DNA of 61,812 nucleotides from an uncultured Christiangramia sp. (GTDB taxonomy: Bacteria; Bacteroidota; Bacteroidia; Flavobacteriales; Flavobacteriaceae). This document shows, one piece after another, positions 18,392-27,143 of the stretch; position 1 is the stretch's first letter; every line of letters begins with the position of its first letter. A program made the position numbers and the translations under genes. The notes beneath the pieces are model-generated. The model was not told the origin of the DNA. It ran no database searches and was given only the letters and a program-made list of their open reading frames with translations. The stretch lies in NCBI RefSeq assembly GCF_913046405.1, contig NZ_CAJWRQ010000002.1, positions 1 through 61,812 on the forward strand. Direction: 5' to 3'.

Positions 18392-19276
18392 TTAATTTCG
18401 TTTGTCCTCGCCCCATAATAGCTTTTTTCGTAGCGTATTAAGGAAACTGTCTTCAGTTAGTTCCACGAAATTTATGCAGTAGGGTGCTTTTGAAATAATT
18501 ATTTCGGTATCATTCTCTAGTGTGGCGATACGGGAATCCATGGATACAAGATGTGTTTTTTCCCGGCCAGATACCTTTAATTTGATCTTGGTTCCATCTC
18601 TAATTACCAGTGGACGCGCATTCAAATTGTGTGGTGCGATTGGTGTGATCACCAGGGAGTCTGCATCTGGTGTGATTACAGGGCCACCACAGCTCAATGA
18701 GTAACCGGTAGAGCCTGTAGGAGTGGCGATAATAAGGCCATCTGCCCAGTAAGAAGTAAGGAACTGGTCATTTAACCAGGTATCCACAGTGATCATGGAA
18801 GTAGTGTTCCTTCTGCTTACTGCGATTTCGTTTAAAGCGATCTGTGAGAAAACCGGATCCTGATCTTTAGTATTCGTTTCGATGGTAAGCACAGACCGTG
18901 GTGAAAGCGTAAATTTCTTTTCAAGAATTTCGTTCAAGGTGCTTTCTATTTGTTCTTTCTGAATAGTCGCCAGAAATCCAAGTCTTCCCGTGTTGATGCC
19001 CACAATGGGAATATTCAGGTTTCTGATATAATTGATAGATTTGAGAATAGTTCCATCTCCGCCAATAGAAAAGAAGAGGTCAAATGAATTATCCAGCTCC
19101 TCAAATGCGCTAAACTGGCGGTATTCCTTCTGAATTGAATTGTGATCATGGATCATTTGAAGGAAATCTTCTTCGATCAAAACTTCCACATTCTTTTCGT
19201 CAAGCAAATTAAGTAATTGTCCAATGTAATGACCCGCATTTTCATGGTAGAACTGGCCGTAAATACCTATTTTCAT
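18392..19276 (-). CDS. nadK: NAD kinase
   Basis: 294 aa. The kinase signature GGDGT is at residues 72-76 (FFSIGGDGTILKS), followed by NTGRLGFLA and the Gly-rich loop TPTGSTGYSLSCGGP that binds the NAD ribose and phosphate. It phosphorylates NAD to NADP in the cytosol and is the cell's only visible NADP source in this window. It follows the CBS-domain gene by 4 bp, so the two are co-transcribed. It is separated from porG by 100 bp holding the porG promoter. Confidence 0.96.
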   Translation of the reverse strand: MKIGIYGQFYHENAGHYIGQLLNLLDEKNVEVLIEEDFLQMIHDHNSIQKEYRQFSAFEELDNSFDLFFSIGGDGTILKSINYIRNLNIPIVGINTGRLGFLATIQKEQIESTLNEILEKKFTLSPRSVLTIETNTKDQDPVFSQIALNEIAVSRRNTTSMITVDTWLNDQFLTSYWADGLIIATPTGSTGYSLSCGGPVITPDADSLVITPIAPHNLNARPLVIRDGTKIKLKVSGREKTHLVSMDSRIATLENDTEIIISKAPYCINFVELTEDSFLNTLRKKLLWGEDKRN

Positions 19277-19280
19277 AAAC

Positions 19281-19937
19281 TTATATATTCAGGTATTTAT
19301 CAAGATATTTTGATCTATCCTTTAAATTTTTATTGAAAGTGTCTTCCTGATGTTCAGAAATAATAATATACCCATATCTTCTAAACGATTGGATGATCTC
19401 GGTCAATCCAGATGGCGATATCTTCAGGGTTATCTGGGCCATGTCATTCTCTATTTTAGAAACGAATGTTCCCAGTAAATGTGCATTATTAGATTCTACG
19501 ATCTGGCTAACCTCACCAAGCGTGTAATCTTTGAATGCTTTTTCAACCACAAGAATGTTTCCAGGCTCATGTAGAAAAGGTGTTTCCTTAAATAAAGAGA
19601 TCATTTCATTCAATTCTACATATCCTATATAAAGATTTTCATCATTCAGAACTGGTAATATATTGGAGTTGTTCTGGGCAAAGGCTTCCAGGCTGTCCAG
19701 CCAGTAATTGCTTTCCCGGGCAAAAAAACCTTCCAGAGCATAACGATAATCGCCAAGCGTTTTATCATTATCAAAACAACGCACATCATTTTCTGAAATG
19801 CAACCAATGTAAATTCCATTCTCCGAAACCGGAAGATGGGTATAAGTAAGTTGATTAAATAATCTGTGTACTTCTCCAATCTTTTCTGAAAGGCTCAAGA
19901 TCTCCACATCATTTAGAATGTATTCCTGCAAACTCAT
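19281..19937 (-). CDS. CBS-domain protein upstream of nadK
   Basis: 218 aa. A CBS pair fills residues 1-125 (LFNQLTYTHLPVSENGIYIG in the first repeat and NILPVLNDENLYIGYVELNE in the second), followed by a ~90-residue ACT-like region (ILVVEKAFKDYTLGEVSQIV onward). CBS pairs bind adenine nucleotides such as ATP, AMP or SAM. With a 4-bp gap to nadK, a role in nucleotide-responsive control of NADP synthesis is conceivable, but that is inference from position only. Divergent from pdxJ across 89 bp. Confidence 0.85.
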   Translation of the reverse strand: MSLQEYILNDVEILSLSEKIGEVHRLFNQLTYTHLPVSENGIYIGCISENDVRCFDNDKTLGDYRYALEGFFARESNYWLDSLEAFAQNNSNILPVLNDENLYIGYVELNEMISLFKETPFLHEPGNILVVEKAFKDYTLGEVSQIVESNNAHLLGTFVSKIENDMAQITLKISPSGLTEIIQSFRRYGYIIISEHQEDTFNKNLKDRSKYLDKYLNI

Positions 19938-19999
19938 ATACTCAATTCCTTTTCTGCAAATTAATCAAAATAATATTCAATGAAGCAGGCTGCACTTTG

Positions 20000-20007
20000 T
20001 ATTTTTG
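20000..20007 (+). promoter_or_regulatory. Candidate -7 element (TATTTTTG) for pdxJ
   Basis: TATTTTTG fits TAnnTTTG and ends 19 bp before the pdxJ ATG. A clear -33 TTG at the right spacing was not found. Confidence 0.45.
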
Positions 20008-20026
20008 TTAATAAAACCAAGGGAAA

Positions 20027-20740
20027 ATGACGAAATTAAGTGTAAATATCAACAAGATCGCTACCTTAAGAAATGCACGTGGAGGGGATGTCCCTAATGT
20101 GCTGGAGGCGGCAAAAAATATTGAAAAGTTTGGGGCAGAAGGGATCACAGTTCACCCAAGGCCAGATGAACGTCATATCCGCTATGCAGATGCCAGGGAA
20201 TTGAAACCTGTACTTACTACCGAATTTAATATTGAAGGAAAACCTATTCAGCAATTTGTGGATCTTGTGCTGGAGGTGAAGCCCTCTCAGGTTACTCTGG
20301 TGCCAGATGCTGAAGATGCAATCACTTCCAATGCGGGCTGGGATACTATAAGGCATCGCGATTATTTGCGTGAAGTAATTTCAGAATTTAAAAGTCATGG
20401 GATTCGTACTTCGATCTTCGTGGATTCAGAGGTAAAGATCATTGAAGGTGCTGCTGAAACCGGTGCTGATCGTATTGAACTATATACGGAGCAGTTCGCG
20501 GTAGATTATGCCAAAGGAATGGAGAATGCTGCAAAATCCTATGCTGCCTGTTCTCAGCTGGCTTATGAGCTCAAACTTGGAGTGAATGCAGGGCATGATC
20601 TTTCTCTTGATAATATTGGATACTTCAGTAATAATGTGCCACATCTGGATGAGGTTTCAATTGGTCATGCATTGATTTCCGAAGCTTTATATATGGGGCT
20701 TGAAAAAACTATTCAGAAATATTTGAAATTATTGAAATAA
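20027..20740 (+). CDS. pdxJ: Pyridoxine 5'-phosphate synthase
   Basis: 237 aa, standard PdxJ TIM barrel. [17 protein letters not shown] starts the protein and places the substrate-binding Asn and Arg; [13 protein letters not shown] carries the conserved His-Arg-Asp cluster, and [12 protein letters not shown] the Gly-His-Asp loop near the C-terminus. It condenses 3-amino-2-oxopropyl phosphate with deoxyxylulose 5-phosphate to make PNP, the DXP-dependent vitamin B6 route. The alpha/beta hydrolase begins 1 bp after its stop, so the two are translationally linked. Confidence 0.96.
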   Translation: MTKLSVNINKIATLRNARGGDVPNVLEAAKNIEKFGAEGITVHPRPDERHIRYADARELKPVLTTEFNIEGKPIQQFVDLVLEVKPSQVTLVPDAEDAITSNAGWDTIRHRDYLREVISEFKSHGIRTSIFVDSEVKIIEGAAETGADRIELYTEQFAVDYAKGMENAAKSYAACSQLAYELKLGVNAGHDLSLDNIGYFSNNVPHLDEVSIGHALISEALYMGLEKTIQKYLKLLK

Positions 20741-20741
20741 T

Positions 20742-21503
20742 ATGGAGTTACATTCGATCATACTGGGAGAGGGAAAACCACTAATAATATTGCATGGTTT
20801 CTTAGGAATGTCTGACAACTGGAAAACCCTGGGTAAGAAATTTGCCGAAGATGGTTTTCAGGTTCATTTAATCGACCAGAGAAATCATGGAAAGTCTCCG
20901 CATAGCGATGAGTTTTCGTACAGTTCTATGGCGCAGGATATAGTGGAATACTGTAAGCAGCATGATCTTAAAGATATATTTCTAATGGGTCATTCTATGG
21001 GTGGCAAGACGGCAATGCTTACGGCATGTGAAAATGAGCAACTCGTAAAGAAATTAATCATTGTAGATATTGCGCCTAAATATTATGCGCCACATCATCA
21101 ACAAATTCTTAAAGGCTTAACGGCCCTGGATAATGCGCAGCTAAGCTCTCGTGGTGATGCTGAAGATTTCTTAGGGGATTATATTAAAGAGCCTGGTGTG
21201 AAATTATTTCTTCTGAAGAATCTTTACTGGAAGACCAAAGAGAAGCTTTCATTACGAATGAATCTTGATGTTTTAAAAGAGAAAATTAATAACCTGGGAG
21301 AAGCTTTATATTCAGGAGCTACTTACAATGGTCCGGTTTTGTTCATAGATGGAGAGAAGTCTGATTATATTACAGAGGCAGATCATAAGCTCATTAAAGA
21401 ACATTTTCCAGAGGCTGAAGTGGCTACTATATCGAAAGCAGGTCACTGGGTTCATGCTGAGAATATGAATGATTTTTACGTTAGAGTGTCAGAATTTCTC
21501 TAA
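20742..21503 (+). CDS. Alpha/beta-hydrolase (YbfF-like esterase)
   Basis: 253 aa. The oxyanion-hole motif LHGFLG follows the first strands, the nucleophile elbow GHSMGG puts Ser85 at the catalytic position, and the final histidine is in SKAGHWVHAEN; an Asp in VLFIDGEKSD completes a likely triad. IDQRNHGKSPHS is typical of the YbfF/YcdJ esterase branch. There is no signal peptide. It is coupled to pdxJ (1-bp gap), a frequent arrangement in flavobacteria; the substrate is unknown. Confidence 0.9.
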   Translation: MELHSIILGEGKPLIILHGFLGMSDNWKTLGKKFAEDGFQVHLIDQRNHGKSPHSDEFSYSSMAQDIVEYCKQHDLKDIFLMGHSMGGKTAMLTACENEQLVKKLIIVDIAPKYYAPHHQQILKGLTALDNAQLSSRGDAEDFLGDYIKEPGVKLFLLKNLYWKTKEKLSLRMNLDVLKEKINNLGEALYSGATYNGPVLFIDGEKSDYITEADHKLIKEHFPEAEVATISKAGHWVHAENMNDFYVRVSEFL

Positions 21504-21546
21504 TTCTGCGGGATTTTATTATGTATGCATAATAAATTTAAATGTA

Positions 21547-21579
21547 TTGTTGCATAATATCTAATTTATGCTATTTTTG
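21547..21579 (+). promoter_or_regulatory. Promoter of the FadL-SGNH operon
   Basis: TTG (21550-21552), a 19-bp spacer and TATTTTTG (21572-21579) match the Bacteroidota consensus well. The predicted leader is about 40 nt. Confidence 0.75.
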
Positions 21580-21623
21580 GCAAGAGCATTTTAAGATATA
21601 TTAAATATAATCCTACTTAAATT

Positions 21624-22886
21624 ATGAAAAGACTATTTTTACTTAGCCTGTTTATGTTGGCGGCGGCTACAACCTATGCCGGAGGTTACAGGGTAAGTCT
21701 ACAGGGTCAGCGTGGTCTCGCTATGGGACACACCGGAGTTGCAGTTGTTAACAACGCGGAACTGGCGTTTTTCAACCCTGCCGGGCTGGTATTCCTAGAG
21801 AACAAGATCAATGCATCTGTTGGTGTAAGTGCCGTATTCTCTGATGTAGTATGGCAAAATGATGAATTTGGGCAGATGGCCAGAACAGATAGCCCTGTGG
21901 GAACTCCGTTCTACGCTTACTTCTCTTATAAGTTGAACGAGAAATTAAGTCTTGGACTTGCAGCGTATACTCCTTATGGTAGTACTGTAGAGTGGGAAAA
22001 AGACTGGCCGGGATCTCACCTGGTAAATGATATCGAACTGGCTGCTATTTACGTGCAGGCGTTAGCCTCTTATAAGATTACCGACAACCTTGCAGTAGGT
22101 GGTGGTCCAATCTATGTTAGTGGTTCGGTTAATTTCAATAGAAACCTTAATAGAACTCTTAGTGACCTGGAAGGAAATCGTTCCAACGTTACTATAGATG
22201 CTTCCAATGTTAGTGCCTTTGGATGGTCTGCAGGTGTAATGTGGAGTCCGGTGGATAGTCTAAGAGTTGGAGTAAACTATCGTTCAGAAATTCTTGTAGA
22301 AGCTGAAGATGGTGACGCAGATTTCGAGAATGTTCCTAATTCTCCTCTTGCACCGTTTAGCGATACTCAATTTGATGCAACATTGCCACTTCCGGCAGAA
22401 TTGAGCGTTGGAGTTTCTTACCAGTTGAATGAGAAGTGGTTATTTGCTTTTGATTACAACCGCACTTTCTGGGATGTATATAACTCACTGGATGTAGACT
22501 TTGCGAATCAACCTACTGAAAGAGATTCTTTCAATCCTAGAGCTTACGAAGACTCCAATAATTATAGATTTGGTGTTCAGTATACCGCAAACGAAACCTT
22601 TACTTTAAGAGCTGGGTACTATTTCGATGGTTCACCGGTGCAGGATGGATATTTCGCGCCTGAAACTCCGCGTAATGATTCCAATAACTTTACAGGGGGG
22701 TTATCTATTAACGTGACAGATAATGTGGCTATTGATGCGGCATTCCTATACAGTAGATTTAAGGAGATATACGCTACTTATTCTCCAGATCCATCTGAAT
22801 TTCCTGATTATGAAGGAGCGCCTTTTGGAGGAACTTATAAGTCAAGTGCATTTGTACCAGGTCTTGGTGTAACTATTAAAATTTAA
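21624..22886 (+). CDS. OmpP1/FadL/TodX-family outer-membrane transporter
   Basis: 420 aa with a signal peptide ending TTYAGG. GYRVSLQGQRGLAMGHTGVA and NNAELAFFNPAGL form the family's N-terminal hatch, with the NPAG motif that plugs the barrel. The remainder alternates amphipathic strands. FadL proteins admit long-chain fatty acids or other hydrophobic compounds through the outer membrane. The SGNH lipoprotein gene begins 8 bp after the stop, so hydrolysis and uptake are likely coupled. A strong promoter lies at 21547-21579. Confidence 0.93.
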   Translation: MKRLFLLSLFMLAAATTYAGGYRVSLQGQRGLAMGHTGVAVVNNAELAFFNPAGLVFLENKINASVGVSAVFSDVVWQNDEFGQMARTDSPVGTPFYAYFSYKLNEKLSLGLAAYTPYGSTVEWEKDWPGSHLVNDIELAAIYVQALASYKITDNLAVGGGPIYVSGSVNFNRNLNRTLSDLEGNRSNVTIDASNVSAFGWSAGVMWSPVDSLRVGVNYRSEILVEAEDGDADFENVPNSPLAPFSDTQFDATLPLPAELSVGVSYQLNEKWLFAFDYNRTFWDVYNSLDVDFANQPTERDSFNPRAYEDSNNYRFGVQYTANETFTLRAGYYFDGSPVQDGYFAPETPRNDSNNFTGGLSINVTDNVAIDAAFLYSRFKEIYATYSPDPSEFPDYEGAPFGGTYKSSAFVPGLGVTIKI

Positions 22887-22894
22887 TTGATAAA

Positions 22895-24475
22895 ATGAAG
22901 AACTATTTTAAATATATGGCAATTCTGGCACTGGGAATCGTTTCCTGTGAGCCAGAACTAGAAAATTCTATTGAAGACGGAGATTTTTATACACGCGGTG
23001 AAGCAGATTTCTCCAACTATGTAGCTCTTGGAAATTCGTTAACCTCAGGATATGCAGATGGTGCACTTTATTTAAGCGGTCAGCAAAATTCTTTTCCAAG
23101 TATTCTTGCTGAAAAGTTTAGTGCTGTCCAGGAGACTGGAGAATTTATTCAGCCACTTGTAAATGATAATGCTGGTGGATTGCTCTTAGGAGGAAATCAA
23201 ATCACGCAAAATAGATTTGTACTTGCAGTAGGAGCCAATGGGCCTTCACCTGCAAGATATACTGGAGCTCAGCCTACTACCGAGGTTAGTAATAAATTTG
23301 CTGGACCAGTTAATAATATGGGTGTTCCAGGAGCGAAATCCTATCACCTCCTGGCCGAAAACTACGGTAGCGTGGCTGGAGTGGCAGCGGGTACTGCAAA
23401 CCCATACTTCGCAAGATTTTCAAGTTCTGAAAGTGCTACTGTTCTTCAAGATGCCTTAGCTCAGGAGCCTACATTTTTCACTTTATGGATAGGTAATAAT
23501 GATGTTCTTAGTTATGCTACATCTGGAGGATCAGGGGAATACCAATTAAATAATTTCGATCCTAGAACCTATGGAGAGAACGACATTACAGATCCAACTG
23601 TGTTTGCAATGCTTTATCGTCAAATGGCAGAAGCATTAGCACAGAACGCAGATGGAGTTTTGGTTAATATTCCAAACGTAGCTTCGGTACCTTATTTTAC
23701 TACGGTACCATTTGCACCATTAAATCCTGCGGATGAAGATTTTGGTCCTCAGATTCCAACTTTGAATGCTACATTTGCACCTTTAAACCAAGCCTTCGCT
23801 TTTCTAGGTGTTCCTGAAAGGAGTGTTAATTTCGCAACAGATGCTGCGAGTCCTGTATTAATTAAAGATGAGTCCCTTACTGATATCTCTACACAATTAA
23901 CTGAAGTTTTAATTGGGGGTGGAATTGATCCCGCAACTGCAACTCTTTACGGAATGCAATATGGGCAATCAAGACAAGCTACAGCTGAAGACTTATTAGT
24001 TTTAACTAGTGCAGGGGTGATTGGTTCAGTCAATCAACAAAGAGTTCAGGAGCTAATTGGACTAGGATTAGATCAGCAAACTGCAGGGCAATTATCTGTC
24101 AATGGTGTGACTTACCCTATGGAAGACCAGTTTGTTTTAACGGACAGCGAGCAGGGTTTTGTTGAATCAGCTACAACTGCTTACAATATTGCAATTTCTC
24201 AAATTGCAGAAACCAATGGTCTTGGATATGTAGATGCAAACGCTTTGCTAAATCAATTAGATAATGGTGGAATTTCGTTCGATGGTGGAAGTGTAAATTC
24301 TGATTTTGTAACAGGAGGAGCTTTTTCACTGGATGGAGTTCACTTAACTCCTAGAGGTTATGCAATCATTGCCAATGCGATCATCGATGAGATCAACGCA
24401 ACCTATGGTTCTAATGTACCAAAGGCCAATGTTGGTTCTTACGGAACTGTAACTCTAAGTCAGGACGTGCAGTAA
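22895..24475 (+). CDS. SGNH/GDSL-family lipoprotein hydrolase
   Basis: 526 aa. A lipobox (ALGIVSC) places the lipidated Cys at residue 18. The SGNH blocks are visible: NYVALGNSLTSGYADG (block I, nucleophile Ser48), the block III Asn in LWIGNND near residue 204, and DGVHLTPRGY (Asp480 and His483, block V). The Ser-Asp-His set appears intact. Such enzymes cleave esters of lipids or acylated sugars. It probably acts at the outer membrane, delivering products to the FadL-type barrel encoded 8 bp upstream. The protein has a long middle insertion between blocks III and V. A strong terminator follows at 24502. Confidence 0.9.
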   Translation: MKNYFKYMAILALGIVSCEPELENSIEDGDFYTRGEADFSNYVALGNSLTSGYADGALYLSGQQNSFPSILAEKFSAVQETGEFIQPLVNDNAGGLLLGGNQITQNRFVLAVGANGPSPARYTGAQPTTEVSNKFAGPVNNMGVPGAKSYHLLAENYGSVAGVAAGTANPYFARFSSSESATVLQDALAQEPTFFTLWIGNNDVLSYATSGGSGEYQLNNFDPRTYGENDITDPTVFAMLYRQMAEALAQNADGVLVNIPNVASVPYFTTVPFAPLNPADEDFGPQIPTLNATFAPLNQAFAFLGVPERSVNFATDAASPVLIKDESLTDISTQLTEVLIGGGIDPATATLYGMQYGQSRQATAEDLLVLTSAGVIGSVNQQRVQELIGLGLDQQTAGQLSVNGVTYPMEDQFVLTDSEQGFVESATTAYNIAISQIAETNGLGYVDANALLNQLDNGGISFDGGSVNSDFVTGGAFSLDGVHLTPRGYAIIANAIIDEINATYGSNVPKANVGSYGTVTLSQDVQ

Positions 24476-24501
24476 TATTAAAATTGACATAAATATTGAA
24501 G

Positions 24502-24529
24502 AGACCGGGCTTTGCCCGGTCTTTTTTTT
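24502..24529 (+). terminator. Intrinsic terminator after the SGNH lipoprotein gene
   Basis: AGACCGGGC, a TTT loop and GCCCGGTCT form a 9-bp GC-rich stem followed by a run of T. Confidence 0.92.
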
Positions 24530-24561
24530 GCAATTTTACCAGCAAATCAACCAATAATAGC

Positions 24562-24903
24562 ATGAAATTATTACTAAGACTTTTACTTACAGCTGTAGCT
24601 GTGGTCATATTAGCCAAGATTTTACCAGGTGTTTCTGTAGATAGTTACTGGACTGCCATCATCGTTGCAGTAGTCCTTTCACTACTTAACTTTATTGTAA
24701 AACCTATCCTGGTACTTTTTACTTTGCCTGTTACCATACTAACTCTCGGGTTATTTCTTTTAATCATCAACGCGATTATCATATTTATGGCAGATGGTTT
24801 CATCGATGGATTTAGTGTGAGTGGATGGTTTATGGCTATAATTTTCAGTTTATTGCTTTCCCTGTTCCAGTCGGTACTTTTTTCTATTCTGAAATCAGAT
24901 TAG
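24562..24903 (+). CDS. Small four-helix membrane protein (phage-holin family IV-like, DUF)
   Basis: 113 aa from the ATG at 24562; the longer frame from 24496 starts inside the preceding terminator and is not credible. Four hydrophobic segments cover most of the length (LLLRLLLTAVAVVILAKILP, then segments near residues 32-50, 55-76 and 85-108) with NFIVKPILVLFTLPVTILTL in the middle, typical of the family annotated as phage holin IV superfamily, mostly chromosomal proteins of unknown role. It is not part of a phage here. Confidence 0.82.
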   Translation: MKLLLRLLLTAVAVVILAKILPGVSVDSYWTAIIVAVVLSLLNFIVKPILVLFTLPVTILTLGLFLLIINAIIIFMADGFIDGFSVSGWFMAIIFSLLLSLFQSVLFSILKSD

Positions 24904-24932
24904 ATTTAACTGAATTTCAACAAATTGAAAGT

Positions 24933-24962
24933 TTGCAGACTTTAAGAAAAAGCGTAATTTTG
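24933..24962 (+). promoter_or_regulatory. Promoter of the trigger factor gene
   Basis: TTG (24933-24935), a 19-bp spacer and TAATTTTG (24955-24962) match the Bacteroidota consensus. The ATG follows 26 bp after the -7 element. Confidence 0.72.
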
Positions 24963-24988
24963 CACTCCAATTTTTATATAAGATCAAA

Positions 24989-26311
24989 ATGAATATTACC
25001 AGAGAGAATATTGATGAATTAAACGCGGTAGTAAAAGTTGATATCGCTAAAGAAGATTACGCCGGTAAAGTAGATAAGATTTTAAAAGATTACCGAAAGA
25101 ATGCCAATATTCCCGGTTTTAGAAAAGGTCATGTACCAATGGGAATGGTCAAAAAGCAATATGGACAGGCTGTTTTGGTGGATGAAGTGAACAAGCTTCT
25201 TCAGGATAGCCTTAATAAATACCTAACGGAAGAGAAATTGGATGTCCTTGGAAATCCAATTCCGAAGGAACAGGAAAATTTTGACTGGGATCGTGAGAAC
25301 TATTCTTTTGAATTCGAACTTGGACTTGCTCCAGAATTTGATGTAGATCTTGATCTTAAGGATCCGGTAAGAAAATATAATATCGTTGCCGATGAGAAAA
25401 TGGTGAACGATCAGGTTGAAAGCATCCAGAAGCAATATGGTAAGCTGAAGACCAAAGATGTTGTAGAAGAAGGAGATACCGTTGCGGGAACTTTCAAGAA
25501 TGAGGAAGAAGGTATTGAGAATGATACCACAATTGAGCTGGCTGCAATCAAAGGAAAGAGAAACCTTGGGAAATTTGTAGGAGCTAAAGTTGGAGATACT
25601 CTAACTTTGAAGACTAAGAATCTTTTCGAAGATGAGCATTCTATGGTAAATTACCTAAGCATCGATCAGGAAAAAGCTAACGATCTTGATGTTGAAGTAA
25701 AATTCACTATTTCTGAGATCAATGAAAGAGAACTTGCAGATCTTGATCAGGAATTATTCGACAAACTTTTCGGTAAGGATAAGGTGACTTCTGTGACTGA
25801 ATTGAAGGATAAGATTAAGGAGGATGCAGCAAAGCAATTTCAGCAGCAGAGCGACCAGCAATTGATGAATGATATTACTGAAAAGCTTATCGAAAATACT
25901 AATTTCGAGCTACCTAAAGATTTTCTTCAGAAATGGATACAGACAGTTGGTGAGAAACCATTAACAGATGAGGAAGCTGCTGAAGAATATGAAAAAAGCG
26001 AGAAAGGTCTTCGTTACCAGTTGATCGAAGGAAAAGTTGTAAACGATAATGATCTTAGTGTAGATTTCAACGATCTGAAAGCATTTGCTTCAGAAAAGAT
26101 CAAGGAACAAATGGCTCAATTTGGTCAAATGGATCCTTCAGAAAAAGAACTTGATGATATCGCTGCAAGAATTCTTTCTAACCAGGATGAGGTTAAGAGA
26201 CTTTCAGAGCAGTTAATGAACGAGAAACTTCTCAAATTCTATAAGGAAAATATGAAATTTGATGAAAAAGAAGTGACTTACGAAGAATTTGTGAAAGCAA
26301 TCTATAAGTAA
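24989..26311 (+). CDS. tig: Trigger factor, ribosome-associated chaperone
   Basis: 440 aa, normal for Bacteroidota. The ribosome-docking loop is GFRKGHVP at residues 43-50, in the N-terminal domain. The middle region (about 160-245) corresponds to the FKBP-type domain but is divergent from E. coli, and the C-terminal helical chaperone arms carry DLDQELFDKLFGKDK. It binds nascent chains at the exit tunnel. The classic tig-clpP-clpX order follows, and each gene has its own spacing; a terminator separates tig from clpP. Confidence 0.94.
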   Translation: MNITRENIDELNAVVKVDIAKEDYAGKVDKILKDYRKNANIPGFRKGHVPMGMVKKQYGQAVLVDEVNKLLQDSLNKYLTEEKLDVLGNPIPKEQENFDWDRENYSFEFELGLAPEFDVDLDLKDPVRKYNIVADEKMVNDQVESIQKQYGKLKTKDVVEEGDTVAGTFKNEEEGIENDTTIELAAIKGKRNLGKFVGAKVGDTLTLKTKNLFEDEHSMVNYLSIDQEKANDLDVEVKFTISEINERELADLDQELFDKLFGKDKVTSVTELKDKIKEDAAKQFQQQSDQQLMNDITEKLIENTNFELPKDFLQKWIQTVGEKPLTDEEAAEEYEKSEKGLRYQLIEGKVVNDNDLSVDFNDLKAFASEKIKEQMAQFGQMDPSEKELDDIAARILSNQDEVKRLSEQLMNEKLLKFYKENMKFDEKEVTYEEFVKAIYK

Positions 26312-26340
26312 GCCTTTTTAGGATATATTAATTATCTTTA

Positions 26341-26373
26341 AGGCGTTAACTCAACCCGAGTAACGCCTTTTTT
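26341..26373 (+). terminator. Intrinsic terminator after tig
   Basis: AGGCGTTA (26341-26348) and TAACGCCT (26361-26368) form a stem with a 12-nt loop, followed by TTTTT. Confidence 0.85.
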
Positions 26374-26421
26374 GGTTTTATACGGGAAATTGTTTAAGAT
26401 TAGAAAAATTCAAAAAAATTG

Positions 26422-27099
26422 ATGGACTACGGAAAGGAATTTCAAAAATATGCTGTTTCAGATCATAACATCAACAGCAATTATTACGATAAGATAGTGA
26501 GCAGCATGCTTCCTACAGGGATGACTCCTAACATCATTGAAGAGCGACAAATGAATGCTGTAGCAATGGATGTTTTTTCCAGATTGATGATGGATAGAAT
26601 TATCTTTTTAGGAACAGGAATTAATGAACAGGTAGCAAATATTGTACAGGCTCAACTTTTATTCTTAGAGAGTACAGATGCTTCTAAAGATATCCAAATA
26701 TATATCAACTCACCAGGAGGTAGTGTTTATGCTGGTTTAGGTATTTATGATACCATGCAGTTCATAAAACCTGATGTGGCTACGATCTGTACGGGAATGG
26801 CTGCCAGTATGGGAGCTGTGCTATTATGTGCAGGTCAGGCTGGAAAGAGAAGTGGTTTGCCACATAGCCGTGTGATGATTCACCAGCCTATGGGTGGTGC
26901 TCAGGGACAGGCGAGTGATATCGAAATCACTGCCAGAGAGATCGTAACCTTGAAAGAAGAATTATATAAGATCATTGCGCAACATTCAGGACAAACTTAC
27001 GAGAAGATCCATGAGGATAGTGATCGTGATTACTGGATGAAGGCTGAAAGAGCCAAGGAATACGGAATGATTGACGAAGTACTTAAAAGAGAAGCATAA
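26422..27099 (+). CDS. clpP: ATP-dependent Clp protease proteolytic subunit
   Basis: 225 aa from the ATG at 26422 (a TTG directly before it is the alternative). The catalytic triad is visible: Ser129 in GMAASMGA, His154 in VMIHQPMGG and Asp203 in DRDYWM. The spacing is the same as in E. coli ClpP. Serine-protease chambers of two heptamers degrade proteins unfolded by ClpX, encoded 44 bp downstream. An N-terminal stretch of about 25 residues precedes the mature domain. Confidence 0.97.
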   Translation: MDYGKEFQKYAVSDHNINSNYYDKIVSSMLPTGMTPNIIEERQMNAVAMDVFSRLMMDRIIFLGTGINEQVANIVQAQLLFLESTDASKDIQIYINSPGGSVYAGLGIYDTMQFIKPDVATICTGMAASMGAVLLCAGQAGKRSGLPHSRVMIHQPMGGAQGQASDIEITAREIVTLKEELYKIIAQHSGQTYEKIHEDSDRDYWMKAERAKEYGMIDEVLKREA

Positions 27100-27143
27100 T
27101 TGTGCGGGACTTCAAAGGAAGTCAAAATCTGAAAAATTAAATA

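Noticed and set aside
24562-24903. Prophage signal from the holin-family protein
   Set aside because: No other phage gene is near; such proteins are mostly chromosomal and the neighbours are core genes.
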